Positions 1 through 8,920 of a stretch of DNA of 64,000 bases are shown here, in pieces. This DNA comes from Phytobacter ursingii (lineage in GTDB: Bacteria > Pseudomonadota > Gammaproteobacteria > Enterobacterales > Enterobacteriaceae). The first letter of the stretch is position 1. Every line of letters begins with the position of its first letter. The stretch spans positions 62,001-126,000 of the forward strand of contig CABDWT010000002.1 in the NCBI GenBank assembly GCA_901456055.1, given 5' to 3'. The notes below the pieces were generated by a model. The model was not told the DNA's origin, searched no databases, and was given only the letters and a program-made list of their open reading frames with translations. The position numbers and the translations under genes were made by a program.

Positions 1-2224
<2,224 letters not shown>

Positions 2225-3307
2225 TTAACGACGATCGAGCAGTGCGGCGAGCTGTGCCAGCTCTTTCAGTCGTCTGGCCAGCGTTTCGCCGCTGACGTTT
2301 ACCGATGAAACCGGCGAGGTCGAGGCCCGCTCCACCAGTGTCACTGGCAACAACGTCTGGCTCATCGCCGTATCTTCACCGGAAAGGCGTGCAAGAACCC
2401 ACTCCACGCTACGCTCGCCCGCAATTTTGAACGCCTGATGAATGGTCGTGAGCGGCGGTGAATACCAGGCGCTGTCGGCCGTATCATCATAACCGACCAC
2501 TGAAATCTGGCCCGGTACAGTTAAGCCCCGCTCCGCGCAGACACGAATCACGCCAAGGGCCATTTGATCGTTCGCAACGAGGATAGCCTGCGGTGGCGTA
2601 TCTGCCGCCAGAAGCAGATGCCCTTTTTCATAGCCGGACGCCGCACTCCAGTCGCCGTATTCGCAGCCACAGGGCGATAATCCCGACTCTTCCAGCGCCG
2701 CCAGCCATCCTGACATTCTTGCCCTTGCAGAGACCGATGTTTGCGGCCCTCCCAACAACGCAATGCGCAGATGCCCCTGTCCCAGCAAATGCGCGGCACC
2801 AAGCCTTGCCCCCTGGTCAGCATCAAAAATAAGACTGTTGACGGCCGCCGTTTCACTGACATCAAGAAAGAGAACAGGAACCGGGCCTGCAAGCGCTGAT
2901 AAGGCCTCAGCCTGTTCATCATCCAGCGGGACGTTAACCAGCAGCCCATCGACCCGTTGAGCCAGGAGATCCTGCAATGCGGCGGTACATCCGCGTGCGT
3001 CCAGCTCTTCCGGCATCGAAATGATCACATTCACGCCGGATTGGGTGGCACGGGATTTCACCGCCGAGGCAATTTGAGAGGGGGCATGCAGGGCCAGATC
3101 GGAAGTCAGCAGCCCCAGCGTTTTGGTCCGTTTCCCCGCCAGTTGCTGCGCACCGCGATTAGGGATGTAGTGCAGCTCCGCCATCGCCGCCAGCACTTTG
3201 TCCCGCGTGCGCGTCGACACATGCTCGCCCTGATTGATAACGCGCGAAACGGTTTGGTAAGAGACCCCGGCAAGGCGGGCGACATCATAGAGCGTAATGG
3301 TTTTCAT
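2225..3307 (-). CDS. lacI: Lac repressor LacI
   Basis: LacI/GalR-family repressor of lacZ. It has an N-terminal helix-turn-helix (TLYDVARLAGVSYQTVSRVIN), a hinge with NRGAQQLAG, and a periplasmic-binding-protein-like core. The inducer-pocket motif LVANDQMALG and the VVGYDDTADSAWYSPPLTT stretch are present. The C-terminus (LARRLKELAQLAALLD) is leucine-rich, like the E. coli tetramerisation helix. I chose the ATG at 3307, which gives 360 residues (the E. coli length) and aligns MKTITLYDV with E. coli MKPVTLYDV. An ATG three codons upstream (3316) is possible. It lies 105 bp upstream of lacZ on the same strand. Confidence 0.95.
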   Translation of the reverse strand: MKTITLYDVARLAGVSYQTVSRVINQGEHVSTRTRDKVLAAMAELHYIPNRGAQQLAGKRTKTLGLLTSDLALHAPSQIASAVKSRATQSGVNVIISMPEELDARGCTAALQDLLAQRVDGLLVNVPLDDEQAEALSALAGPVPVLFLDVSETAAVNSLIFDADQGARLGAAHLLGQGHLRIALLGGPQTSVSARARMSGWLAALEESGLSPCGCEYGDWSAASGYEKGHLLLAADTPPQAILVANDQMALGVIRVCAERGLTVPGQISVVGYDDTADSAWYSPPLTTIHQAFKIAGERSVEWVLARLSGEDTAMSQTLLPVTLVERASTSPVSSVNVSGETLARRLKELAQLAALLDRR

Positions 3308-3560
3308 GGCACTCATCTGGCGACGGATTTCGCGTCAGTGTACCCGATTACGCCAGCAACTGTTATGCAGGTGAACGAAATGCCCGCAAAGCCGTCAAAA
3401 CGCGTCAGGGAAACAAGGTGGGGAAAAAGAAATAGCGACGAGCCAGAGTGGCCCGTCATAAACACCGTCCGTGATGATGAGATGGTTACAATATATTTAT
3501 ATTTTCAATCATCATCACAAAACTGAGTGCAATTTAAATGACAGTTTCATGACAATACAA
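3308..3560. other. Intergenic region upstream of lacI
   Basis: No gene was recognised. The stretch must hold the lacI promoter (minus strand). It turns AT-rich from about 3480 onward, where the accessory two-gene module begins. No clear terminator for that module was seen. Confidence 0.4.
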
Positions 3561-3779
3561 TTACTGTTGGCGCGGAATAGGAAACCCTTTTATAGAAATA
3601 ACGAAACTATCGCCTTCTTTTTTTATTTTTGCGCCCGCATCACACCAGTCGGTTGCGATGCGAAAGAACTCATCACTACCAATATTCCAGTTCAGGCGGA
3701 CATGTTTTACAAAACCTGATCGTAACAGGTCACAGGCCTCACAGTAATTGCTGGCCGTTGAGAGCAGTTGTTGGTTCAT
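3561..3779 (-). CDS. Small protein of unknown function, second gene of an RHH module
   Basis: A 72-residue protein that I do not recognise. It has four cysteines, three clustered near residues 13-16 and 46 (YCEAC, DWCDAG), and a mixed hydrophobic pattern, with no signal peptide or membrane segment. Its ATG overlaps the stop of the upstream ribbon-helix-helix gene by ATGA (3776-3779), so translation is probably coupled. A small DNA-binding protein followed by an overlapping small protein is typical of toxin-antitoxin modules, but no known toxin fold or catalytic motif is visible. The toxin role is inference only. Confidence 0.6.
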   Translation of the reverse strand: MNQQLLSTASNYCEACDLLRSGFVKHVRLNWNIGSDEFFRIATDWCDAGAKIKKEGDSFVISIKGFPIPRQQ

Positions 3780-4027
3780 TTTTTCTTCTTCAGAAGTTTA
3801 CGTAATGCTTTGATTTCTTTTGGATTTAATGGAGCAGTACTTTCTTCTTCAAGGTGTTGGTTATCAATATCCCCTTCCGACACACCATCCTGTTCAACTG
3901 ACTGAAACGCCATCAGCAGCAGTTTTTCAGTCGCCGTACTGAGGTTCTCATTATTTTCTTCTGCGTAATGACGCAGCTTCTCTTTCAACGCCTGATCAAT
4001 TTTGACGTTCAATACTGCACTGGTCAT
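3776..4027 (-). CDS. Ribbon-helix-helix (CopG/RelB-like) small regulator, possible antitoxin
   Basis: An 83-residue protein. The N-terminus (SAVLNVKIDQALKEKLRHYA) has the beta-strand plus two-helix pattern of ribbon-helix-helix DNA-binding proteins. The middle is acidic (EGDIDNQHLEEE), as in the flexible toxin-binding tails of antitoxins. The end is strongly basic (KKLLKKKK). The start ATG is preceded by AAGGGAC. The promoter region holds paired direct repeats around a palindrome, which suggests autoregulation. Function as an antitoxin is inferred from architecture and from the overlapping downstream gene. Confidence 0.65.
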   Translation of the reverse strand: MTSAVLNVKIDQALKEKLRHYAEENNENLSTATEKLLLMAFQSVEQDGVSEGDIDNQHLEEESTAPLNPKEIKALRKLLKKKK

Positions 4028-4045
4028 GATTGTCCCTTCCCGTGT

Positions 4046-4079
4046 GAAGTTAGCAAAGTATTAATACACGAAGTTAACA
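4046..4079. promoter_or_regulatory. Candidate autoregulatory operator of the RHH module
   Basis: Two near-identical decamers, GAAGTTAGCA (4046-4055) and GAAGTTAACA (4070-4079), lie in direct orientation 24 bases apart. They flank the perfect palindrome GTATTAATAC (4058-4067), which may overlap the -10 region of the minus-strand module. Repeated short half-sites are how RHH proteins bind DNA. Confidence 0.45.
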
Positions 4080-4395
4080 TACCGATCCACAGTTATATTA
4101 AAAGCTTATGACAAATTAAAATTACCCACAAATATTTTACCCACGATTTATGACATTTGGGTGAAAGTAATATTTCAAATATATGACAACGCATTATTGA
4201 TAGTCAGGAATAAATAACGGCAGCGCCTGGAGAGGGTAACAGCGGGCACGTTTTTCGGGGTGAAGAAGGTGTAACGAGTCAGCAAATAGCTTTACTTGCT
4301 CTTTACCCGGATTAGTATAACGCGCTGATGAGACTAAGAAGAACCTTAATCGCTAATTATCACTTACAGCAATCATTCTATTAAGGCAGATTTAC
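4080..4395. other. AT-rich intergenic region
   Basis: No gene was recognised. A plausible promoter for the following plus-strand gene is TTACTT (4292-4297), 18 bases, then TATAAC (4316-4321). The first half is very AT-rich and contains repeated TATGACA-like words. Confidence 0.35.
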
Positions 4396-4899
4396 ATGCG
4401 TTTTAAAATCACATTGCCGTTACTACTGGGTATGGCGGTCTTTTCAGCCTCTGCCTGCGCAGCGGATGGCTACCAGGACATGAAATTCGGTACATCGACT
4501 GCCACCGTACTTACTCAGGCGAATTGCACGATGGAAGAACCGGAAGAAGCGCCTGTCGGAAAAATGTACAGTTGTGAAGACTTTACGTTTGCCAGCAATA
4601 AAACCGAGGCAACCCTGTTTTTCGTTAACGATAAATTTATTCGCATCGCCATTGCGATTCCCGACGAAGAGGTCGCGAAGACGCTTGAAACATTGAAGCA
4701 AAAATATGGCGTAGCCGCGCACTCTTCGCAAAAAGAGATGCAGGATGTGGATCTTTATCCCAATAAAACGGCGTTCATTAATTTCGATAACAACCATATC
4801 TCGCTGCTCAAGACCAGCAATGAAGATGCACAGAGCAGCGCAACGCTAATTTACTCGGCAGAAAACATCGAGGAGATCCCAAGTCACGCCGCACCGTGA
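4396..4899 (+). CDS. Exported protein of unknown function
   Basis: A 167-residue protein with a clear Sec signal peptide (basic MRFK, hydrophobic LPLLLGMAVF, likely cleavage after SACA). The mature part is acidic, with two cysteines (NCTMEE and YSCEDF) that could form a disulfide. It is probably periplasmic. I do not recognise the family. It stands alone, with its own likely promoter upstream, and converges with the acetyltransferase gene downstream (18-bp gap). No lipobox or membrane anchor beyond the signal peptide is visible. Confidence 0.75.
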   Translation: MRFKITLPLLLGMAVFSASACAADGYQDMKFGTSTATVLTQANCTMEEPEEAPVGKMYSCEDFTFASNKTEATLFFVNDKFIRIAIAIPDEEVAKTLETLKQKYGVAAHSSQKEMQDVDLYPNKTAFINFDNNHISLLKTSNEDAQSSATLIYSAENIEEIPSHAAP

Positions 4900-4917
4900 C
4901 CGGTGACGATCTCTGAG

Positions 4918-5469
4918 TTAACGCGATAAGCGCCGCCACTCCTCGCGGGTGATTTCCCAAAGTTCGGAATCCAGTTCACCCGCTACATAATGCGCTTTTT
5001 CGCGACGGATCATGCGCATGCCGCTGCGCTGCGAGAAATTGACAGAACGGCTATTCGCCGCCGCTTTTGGCGCACGTAACACCTCTTTATCTAATTCCTC
5101 AAACCAGAAACGCGTCACCGCATCACTGGCTTCTGACATCAGACCTTGCCCCTGCCACTCCGGCACCAGCCAGAACCCACGATTGTTATCGGGCAAGTCC
5201 ATCAGACATATCGTGCCAATCAACTGCGCTGGCTCTGCTTTGCGCCGGATAGTCCAGAACCAGCCCTTACCCGCCCCGGATGCGGGTAAGGCGACATGAT
5301 TAACATACTGAGCAGCGCCATCTTGCGGATAGGGCCAGGGAATCGTGCCAATCAGATAGCGCACAATCTCCCAGCGAGGGAAAACCCGTTGAATTTGTTC
5401 TGCGTCGGCAGAAACCAGCGGCTGAAGAAGTAATCGTTCGGTGACAAGTTGTGGTGTGTTCACAGGCAT
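4918..5469 (-). CDS. GNAT-family N-acetyltransferase (RimJ-like)
   Basis: A 183-residue cytoplasmic protein of the Acetyltransf_3 (RimJ/RimL) type, expected to transfer acetyl from acetyl-CoA to an amine; the substrate is unknown. It begins MPVNTPQLVTERLLLQPL, the usual first strand of this family. The acetyl-CoA-binding stretch is LVPEWQGQGLMSEAS, followed by a helix with NSRSVNFSQRSGM. I chose the ATG at 5469 because the longer frame starts at TTG with a non-homologous extension. Chromosomally it lies just beyond the island end next to ffs. Confidence 0.88.
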   Translation of the reverse strand: MPVNTPQLVTERLLLQPLVSADAEQIQRVFPRWEIVRYLIGTIPWPYPQDGAAQYVNHVALPASGAGKGWFWTIRRKAEPAQLIGTICLMDLPDNNRGFWLVPEWQGQGLMSEASDAVTRFWFEELDKEVLRAPKAAANSRSVNFSQRSGMRMIRREKAHYVAGELDSELWEITREEWRRLSR

Positions 5470-5539
5470 CCTTTCTGCATAAACGGCGGTAAATTGACCA
5501 TAAGGCAGAAAGCGTACGGAGGGCAAGTAAAAGCGAGTA

Positions 5540-5565
5540 CCAGAAATGGGTGGGGGCCCTGCCAG
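5540..5565. repeat. att-like direct repeat, distal copy
   Basis: A 26-bp exact copy of the ffs 3'-terminal region and its immediate flank. The sequence beyond it is chromosomal on the left (acetyltransferase side) and island on the right. The copy has no 5' part of ffs attached, so it is not a second RNA gene. Confidence 0.8.
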
Positions 5566-5902
5566 AAGTGTCTGACAATTATCACCGCATTCGGGATTTC
5601 AGGCGTTCAGGCCACGCGTATTCTGGACAGTATTGCACTGTTTCTGGACTGACGGTTGTATCTAATACTGGGGGCAGGTCAGTGCAGAAAAAATGACTGT
5701 ACTTTTCCCTGAGTAAAAAATTACTTATATTTTTTATCAAAAAAATGGATAGGCTGGGTTTCGATTATTTTGTGACTTGCAAGCAAGTAATCTTAAAAGT
5801 TCTCATTTCTATGGTATGGGAAAGTTATTAATAATGATTTAGATGTAAGACCCTCAATTGTAGAGGGCTTTATTGTAGAAAAATATATTCAGGAGGTAAC
5901 AT
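5566..5902. other. Non-coding distal part of the island
   Basis: No convincing gene was found. The region is AT-rich from 5690. The short hairpin CCCTC-N7-GAGGG (about 5851-5871) followed by a few Ts could be a weak terminator near the end of the lipoprotein gene. The first 100 bases have a higher GC content and may be remnants of a deleted gene. Confidence 0.35.
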
Positions 5903-6262
5903 TTACTCCCCTCTTAGATCAAGGACCTTTCCATCTTTATCAAGAATGAATGTGTAGTAATAATTTTTTCCATTCAGGGTGTAGCTTACCCCGTATACAA
6001 TACCTTTCTCTAAGCTTACTGAAAAACAACTATCTGGATATGAAAGATGAACCCCATCACCAACCAGTAATTCTTTATAATTACTTCCGTTTGTAGAGAG
6101 AACATAACGGCTAAGTATATCTTTTTTATTTACGGTGAAACAAACCCGTCCATTATCAATATAGATTGATTGCCGTTCACCTGTTTCCGCCCCTTCTCGA
6201 CCTTTTCCTGGACATCCAGTTAGCAGCATAACTATAGGTAGAATAAAAAAATATTTCATCAT
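5903..6262 (-). CDS. Putative periplasmic lipoprotein, likely immunity protein
   Basis: A 119-residue lipoprotein. The signal peptide is MMKYFFILPIVMLLTGC, with lipobox LTGC and Cys17 as the lipidated residue. The mature part has two more cysteines (VCFTV, SCFSV) and alternating beta-strand character. Its start overlaps the stop of the upstream metallopeptidase gene by ATGA (6259-6262), with a strong AGGAGG Shine-Dalgarno within that gene. A small lipoprotein coupled to a putative toxin is the layout of type VI secretion effector-immunity pairs whose toxin acts in the periplasm. That role is inferred; the lipoprotein nature is seen directly. Confidence 0.75.
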   Translation of the reverse strand: MMKYFFILPIVMLLTGCPGKGREGAETGERQSIYIDNGRVCFTVNKKDILSRYVLSTNGSNYKELLVGDGVHLSYPDSCFSVSLEKGIVYGVSYTLNGKNYYYTFILDKDGKVLDLRGE

Positions 6263-6810
6263 CTCGGAAATCCTCCTAATACTTTCTCATATTTGGATAA
6301 TAAATTCCTTGCAGGTTCTGATGGGTCATACCCCCTCAAGGTATAAAGATTGCTGTGACCATAAAAACCATAATATTTTAACAACCAATAATCACTTACA
6401 ATTGATGCTTGTTGTTCAAGATTATAACTAAGAATATTATTCTTATCTAAACTATATGTATAATCAGCTGCCCAAGACATAATCCCTCTTGTTCTTACCC
6501 ACATTCCCTTCTGATGTTGCCATACATGCATCATTTCATGAAGGAATAAATGTTGTGCGTCGGGTGTTCTTTGTTTAGTTGGTATAGAGAAATCATTTTC
6601 ATACTTTTCAGACCTGAACCACATTTCACCATTAGGACTCATAGCCTGTTGAGGGTTCTGTATATTGAATGGTAAATAACTCTCAAGGTGTACCCATATT
6701 TTATTGTAATAGAGACTATAACCGAACAGTGACTTGGCAAGATTGATCTCCCCAAGTCTCAACAGCCTAAGGCCGCCTTCGTTTGTTTTAGGCCATTCAA
6801 TACCATCCAT
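6259..6810 (-). CDS. Putative zinc metallopeptidase, orphan Rhs/T6SS effector-like
   Basis: A 183-residue protein with the zinc-protease motif HEMMH at residues 91-95, preceded by a hydrophobic helix (AQHLFL). The N-terminal pattern (LGEINLAKSLFG, then NPQQAMSPNGEMWF) resembles proteins annotated as Rhs/Vgr-associated in enterobacteria, from memory. It has no signal peptide, so delivery by a secretion system or a cytoplasmic role must be assumed. I chose the ATG at 6810, with GAGAG about 8 bases upstream; a longer frame up to 7014 lacks a ribosome site and reads as low-complexity hydrophobic sequence. It is coupled to the downstream lipoprotein gene. No T6SS structural gene lies in the window. 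Confidence 0.7.
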   Translation of the reverse strand: MDGIEWPKTNEGGLRLLRLGEINLAKSLFGYSLYYNKIWVHLESYLPFNIQNPQQAMSPNGEMWFRSEKYENDFSIPTKQRTPDAQHLFLHEMMHVWQHQKGMWVRTRGIMSWAADYTYSLDKNNILSYNLEQQASIVSDYWLLKYYGFYGHSNLYTLRGYDPSEPARNLLSKYEKVLGGFPR

Positions 6811-6940
6811 AGGATAATCTCTCAACTTTTTTATTTGTATGATTATTGTACTAACTATTGCATTCATTGGGAAATAAATTGTGCGGGAAAGTCTTAAAAA
6901 CCAAAAGGTCGCTCTCGCGACTTTATACCAATACAGGCAG
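6811..6940. other. Leader region of the effector-like gene
   Basis: AT-rich, with no independent gene supported. It probably contains the promoter of the two-gene operon and a junction with the integrase remnant. Confidence 0.3.
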
Positions 6941-7422
6941 TTATTGAGAACGATCAAGTTCCATATATGTTGGCTGACACATGCTGCCCCGTTCCTGTAA
7001 CCAGTCGTAATCAAGATCGGCTACACGCATATTTAGCCCTGAATCAATACGATTGATTTGTAAACGTAGCCCAATCGTGTCCTTGTATTGTAAGTAGACC
7101 TGTTTTAGTTCCATGCATTTTTTGAGATCGCGGCCAGTGACCTTCTCCCAAACTTCAAGGCTTTTAAATTCAACATACTGTACAGCCAGTAATTTCACTC
7201 TTGGAATGACAATTCTGATTGAGGGGTTTGGCTCATACTGATTGTAGGACTGACTGTTTCAATAATCAGCCAAGGGCGATCTGCAAAGCGTAAAGATCGC
7301 TTTGTCGCTTCAGTCTTTGAACGAGTACCTAACGAACGACGAAACTCACGGCGTTTACCACAGGGTAAGACGTTAACTTTCCGGTAGTACCAGATCCCAT
7401 GACGGGAGAGCATAAGAGACAT
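6941..7422 (-). pseudogene. Tyrosine-recombinase (integrase) remnant
   Basis: Two short overlapping frames. The first (7195-7422, 75 residues) begins MSLMLSRHGIWYYRKVNVLP and continues RREFRRSLGTRSKTEA. This is the N-terminal arm-binding pattern (Trp-Tyr-aromatic, R-RSLGT-K-EA) of phage-type integrases. It stops at GAG TGA, and a second frame (6941-7198, GTG start within GTGA) continues for 85 residues that I do not recognise. The catalytic Arg-His-Arg-Tyr domain is absent, so the recombinase is dead. It lies about 90 bases from the ffs-proximal att repeat, the expected place for an island integrase. The second frame could instead be an unrelated small gene. Confidence 0.6.
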
Positions 7423-7514
7423 AGTGCAGCTTACTGGTGATACACAGTTTTTGTACCACTAAGACTATGGGGGAGAGATTTCAGTACTTTAGCGTATAGC
7501 TATCAAGTACTTAC

Positions 7515-7540
7515 CCAGAAATGGGTGGGGGCCCTGCCAG
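7515..7540. repeat. att-like direct repeat, ffs-proximal copy
   Basis: Identical to 5540-5565. It covers the last 18 bases of the 4.5S RNA gene plus 8 bases of downstream flank, so ffs keeps an intact 3' end. Confidence 0.8.
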
Positions 7541-7636
7541 CTACATCCCGGCACACACGTCCTTTGCCTTGGCTGCTTCCTTCCGGACCTGACCTGGTAA
7601 ACAAAGTAGCGTTGCGGGAGAACCAACAGAGCCCCC
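7523..7636 (-). ncRNA. ffs: 4.5S RNA, signal recognition particle RNA
   Basis: A 114-nt RNA that binds Ffh and targets ribosomes translating inner-membrane proteins to FtsY. The minus strand starts GGGGGCTCTGTTGG and ends GCAGGGCCCCCACCC, so the 5' and 3' ends pair. The conserved apical SRP motif CAGGTCAGGTCCGGAAGGAAGC is complete in two adjacent halves. Length and ends match E. coli ffs. The 3' terminal 18 bases belong to the island attachment repeat. Confidence 0.97.
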
Positions 7637-7793
7637 ATTGAGAGCGTTGTTAACCAACGCGCTGGCGCATTATCCATGTCCCATGCCCCAATTGCAAGCC
7701 GCACTCTGACGGATGCCGATTTCTTGCGCAATCTCCCCTTCACAGCGACAAGCGGGCTGTTTATGCTGAGGTGTCGTCAGTCAGGAAAGCAGT

Positions 7794-8105
7794 ATGGATA
7801 ATCACGATTCTTTTCCACAGCGCGTATGGCAAATCGTCGCCTCGATTCCGCAGGGATATGTCACCACCTACGGCGATGTCGCCAGGCTGGCAGGTTCACC
7901 GCGGGCAGCAAGGCAGGTCGGTGGCGTATTAAAGCGTTTACCGGAGGGCAGTACCTTACCCTGGCATCGGGTGGTTAATCGTCACGGCTCAATTTCATTA
8001 AGTGGGCCGGATTTACAACGTCAGCGACAAGCATTAATGGAAGAAGGCGTGGTGGTATCCGGTAGCGGACAGATTGATTTGCAACGTTATCGCTGGATTT
8101 ACTGA
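7794..8105 (+). CDS. ybaZ: Alkyltransferase-like protein Atl
   Basis: A 103-residue DNA-binding protein of the O6-alkylguanine alkyltransferase-like family. It recognises O6-alkylguanine and marks it for nucleotide excision repair, without transferring the alkyl group itself. The catalytic PCHR motif of true alkyltransferases is PWHR here, with Trp57 in place of Cys, as in E. coli Atl. The helix-turn-helix stretch (TTYGDVARLAGSPRAARQVGG) supplies the arginine finger. It starts 157 bp from ffs on the opposite strand and ends at a convergent hairpin shared with ybaY. Confidence 0.95.
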   Translation: MDNHDSFPQRVWQIVASIPQGYVTTYGDVARLAGSPRAARQVGGVLKRLPEGSTLPWHRVVNRHGSISLSGPDLQRQRQALMEEGVVVSGSGQIDLQRYRWIY

Positions 8106-8107
8106 AA

Positions 8108-8131
8108 CCTCCTCTCCCGCAGGAGAGGAGG
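8108..8131. terminator. Hairpin between ybaZ and ybaY
   Basis: Perfect 10-bp arms CCTCCTCTCC and GGAGAGGAGG with a CGCA loop sit between convergent genes. There is no strong T-tract, so termination is moderately supported. Confidence 0.55.
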
Positions 8132-8139
8132 CATGCACA

Positions 8140-8706
8140 TTACATCTGCGTCGGTGCAGGCGTAGCCGTAGAAGGGCTTACCTGGGTAGGGGATGTTGAT
8201 GGCACAGTTGTTGCTGAACCGCCACCGGGTTGCAACGGAATAGCTGTCTGCTGTACCGGAACCAGTGTCAGGTCAGCTTTCGTACCGCCCTGGTTAATGA
8301 TCGGTTTAACCGTCTCGGTGACAAAGACCATTTTGTCATCAATGGTGATAGCCGCACTCAGCAGCAGACGTGCGTTAGGCTGGATGTCTGCCGGATTAAA
8401 CGGCAAGACAAAGCTAAACGGTGCCTGTTTACCTTCGGTACGTACTGCTTTTTGGGCAATCACTTTAGACGGCGCATCGGCCATGGAGGCGTCAGAGACA
8501 GTGACGGTCAGGACCGCATTCGGCGGCAACGCCACTTTCTGGCGGATCCATACCGTACCAGAGACGTTAGGTTGGGTTATCGCCGCCGTACTCGCCGCAG
8601 GTGCCTGCGGGTTTGGTGCAGGCGTTGGAATGTCTGCGGCTTTCTTTGCGCAGGCAGTCAGCGCTACAGCGACTGCTAAACCACTTAACATGTGCACGAG
8701 TTTCAT
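8140..8706 (-). CDS. ybaY: YbaY family lipoprotein
   Basis: A 188-residue outer-membrane-type lipoprotein with signal peptide MKLVHMLSGLAVAVALTAC (lipobox LTAC, Cys19). After a Pro/Ala-rich linker comes the YbaY domain (VSGTVWIRQKVALPPNAVLTVTVSD). The C-terminus is Pro/Thr/Ser-rich and low in complexity. The E. coli homologue is about 190 residues. The physiological role is poorly defined; the domain is shared with proteins called type III secretion-like pilotins. It is divergent from tesB. Confidence 0.92.
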   Translation of the reverse strand: MKLVHMLSGLAVAVALTACAKKAADIPTPAPNPQAPAASTAAITQPNVSGTVWIRQKVALPPNAVLTVTVSDASMADAPSKVIAQKAVRTEGKQAPFSFVLPFNPADIQPNARLLLSAAITIDDKMVFVTETVKPIINQGGTKADLTLVPVQQTAIPLQPGGGSATTVPSTSPTQVSPSTATPAPTQM

Positions 8707-8920
8707 GAGTTCTCCTTATCTTCTATGCACCAGCAAGAATGTTTTCTGCCAGAATGTGTGGTTGGACCATCGTAACGAGTACAAGTGTGGCACAGGTCAC
8801 TGATATTTGCCTGCAAACCCCCATCTATTCAGATTATTGCACCCATCGGACCACTTTTATTTCCAGGTTATACTGAATAAGGAATCCGCTGCGTCGGTTT
8901 TATTTTTATTGAGGACACCT

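Larger units (their letters stand above)
5540..7540. mobile_element. Mini genomic island inserted at the 3' end of ffs
   Basis: The segment is bounded by a perfect 26-bp direct repeat (5540-5565 and 7515-7540). The right copy overlaps the last bases of the 4.5S RNA gene. Inside are an integrase remnant beside the ffs-proximal repeat, a metallopeptidase gene and a lipoprotein gene, all on the minus strand. The interior is far more AT-rich than the surrounding chromosome. This is the classical result of tyrosine-recombinase integration into a small RNA gene, in which the attachment site restores the 3' end of the gene. It is about 2 kb and no longer autonomous, since the integrase is broken. 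Confidence 0.75.

Noticed and set aside
5540-5565. Second copy of the 4.5S RNA gene
   Set aside because: Only 26 bases match; the rest of ffs is absent, so it is an attachment repeat.
5300-5578. Minus-strand frame overlapping the acetyltransferase start
   Set aside because: Lies in another frame of the GNAT gene and the att repeat, with no recognisable domain.
6811-7014. N-terminal extension of the metallopeptidase gene
   Set aside because: No ribosome site, low-complexity hydrophobic translation, and overlap with the integrase remnant; the ATG at 6810 is better supported.
7489-7743. Minus-strand frame of 84 codons across ffs
   Set aside because: It covers the whole 4.5S RNA gene, so it is an artefact of the RNA sequence.
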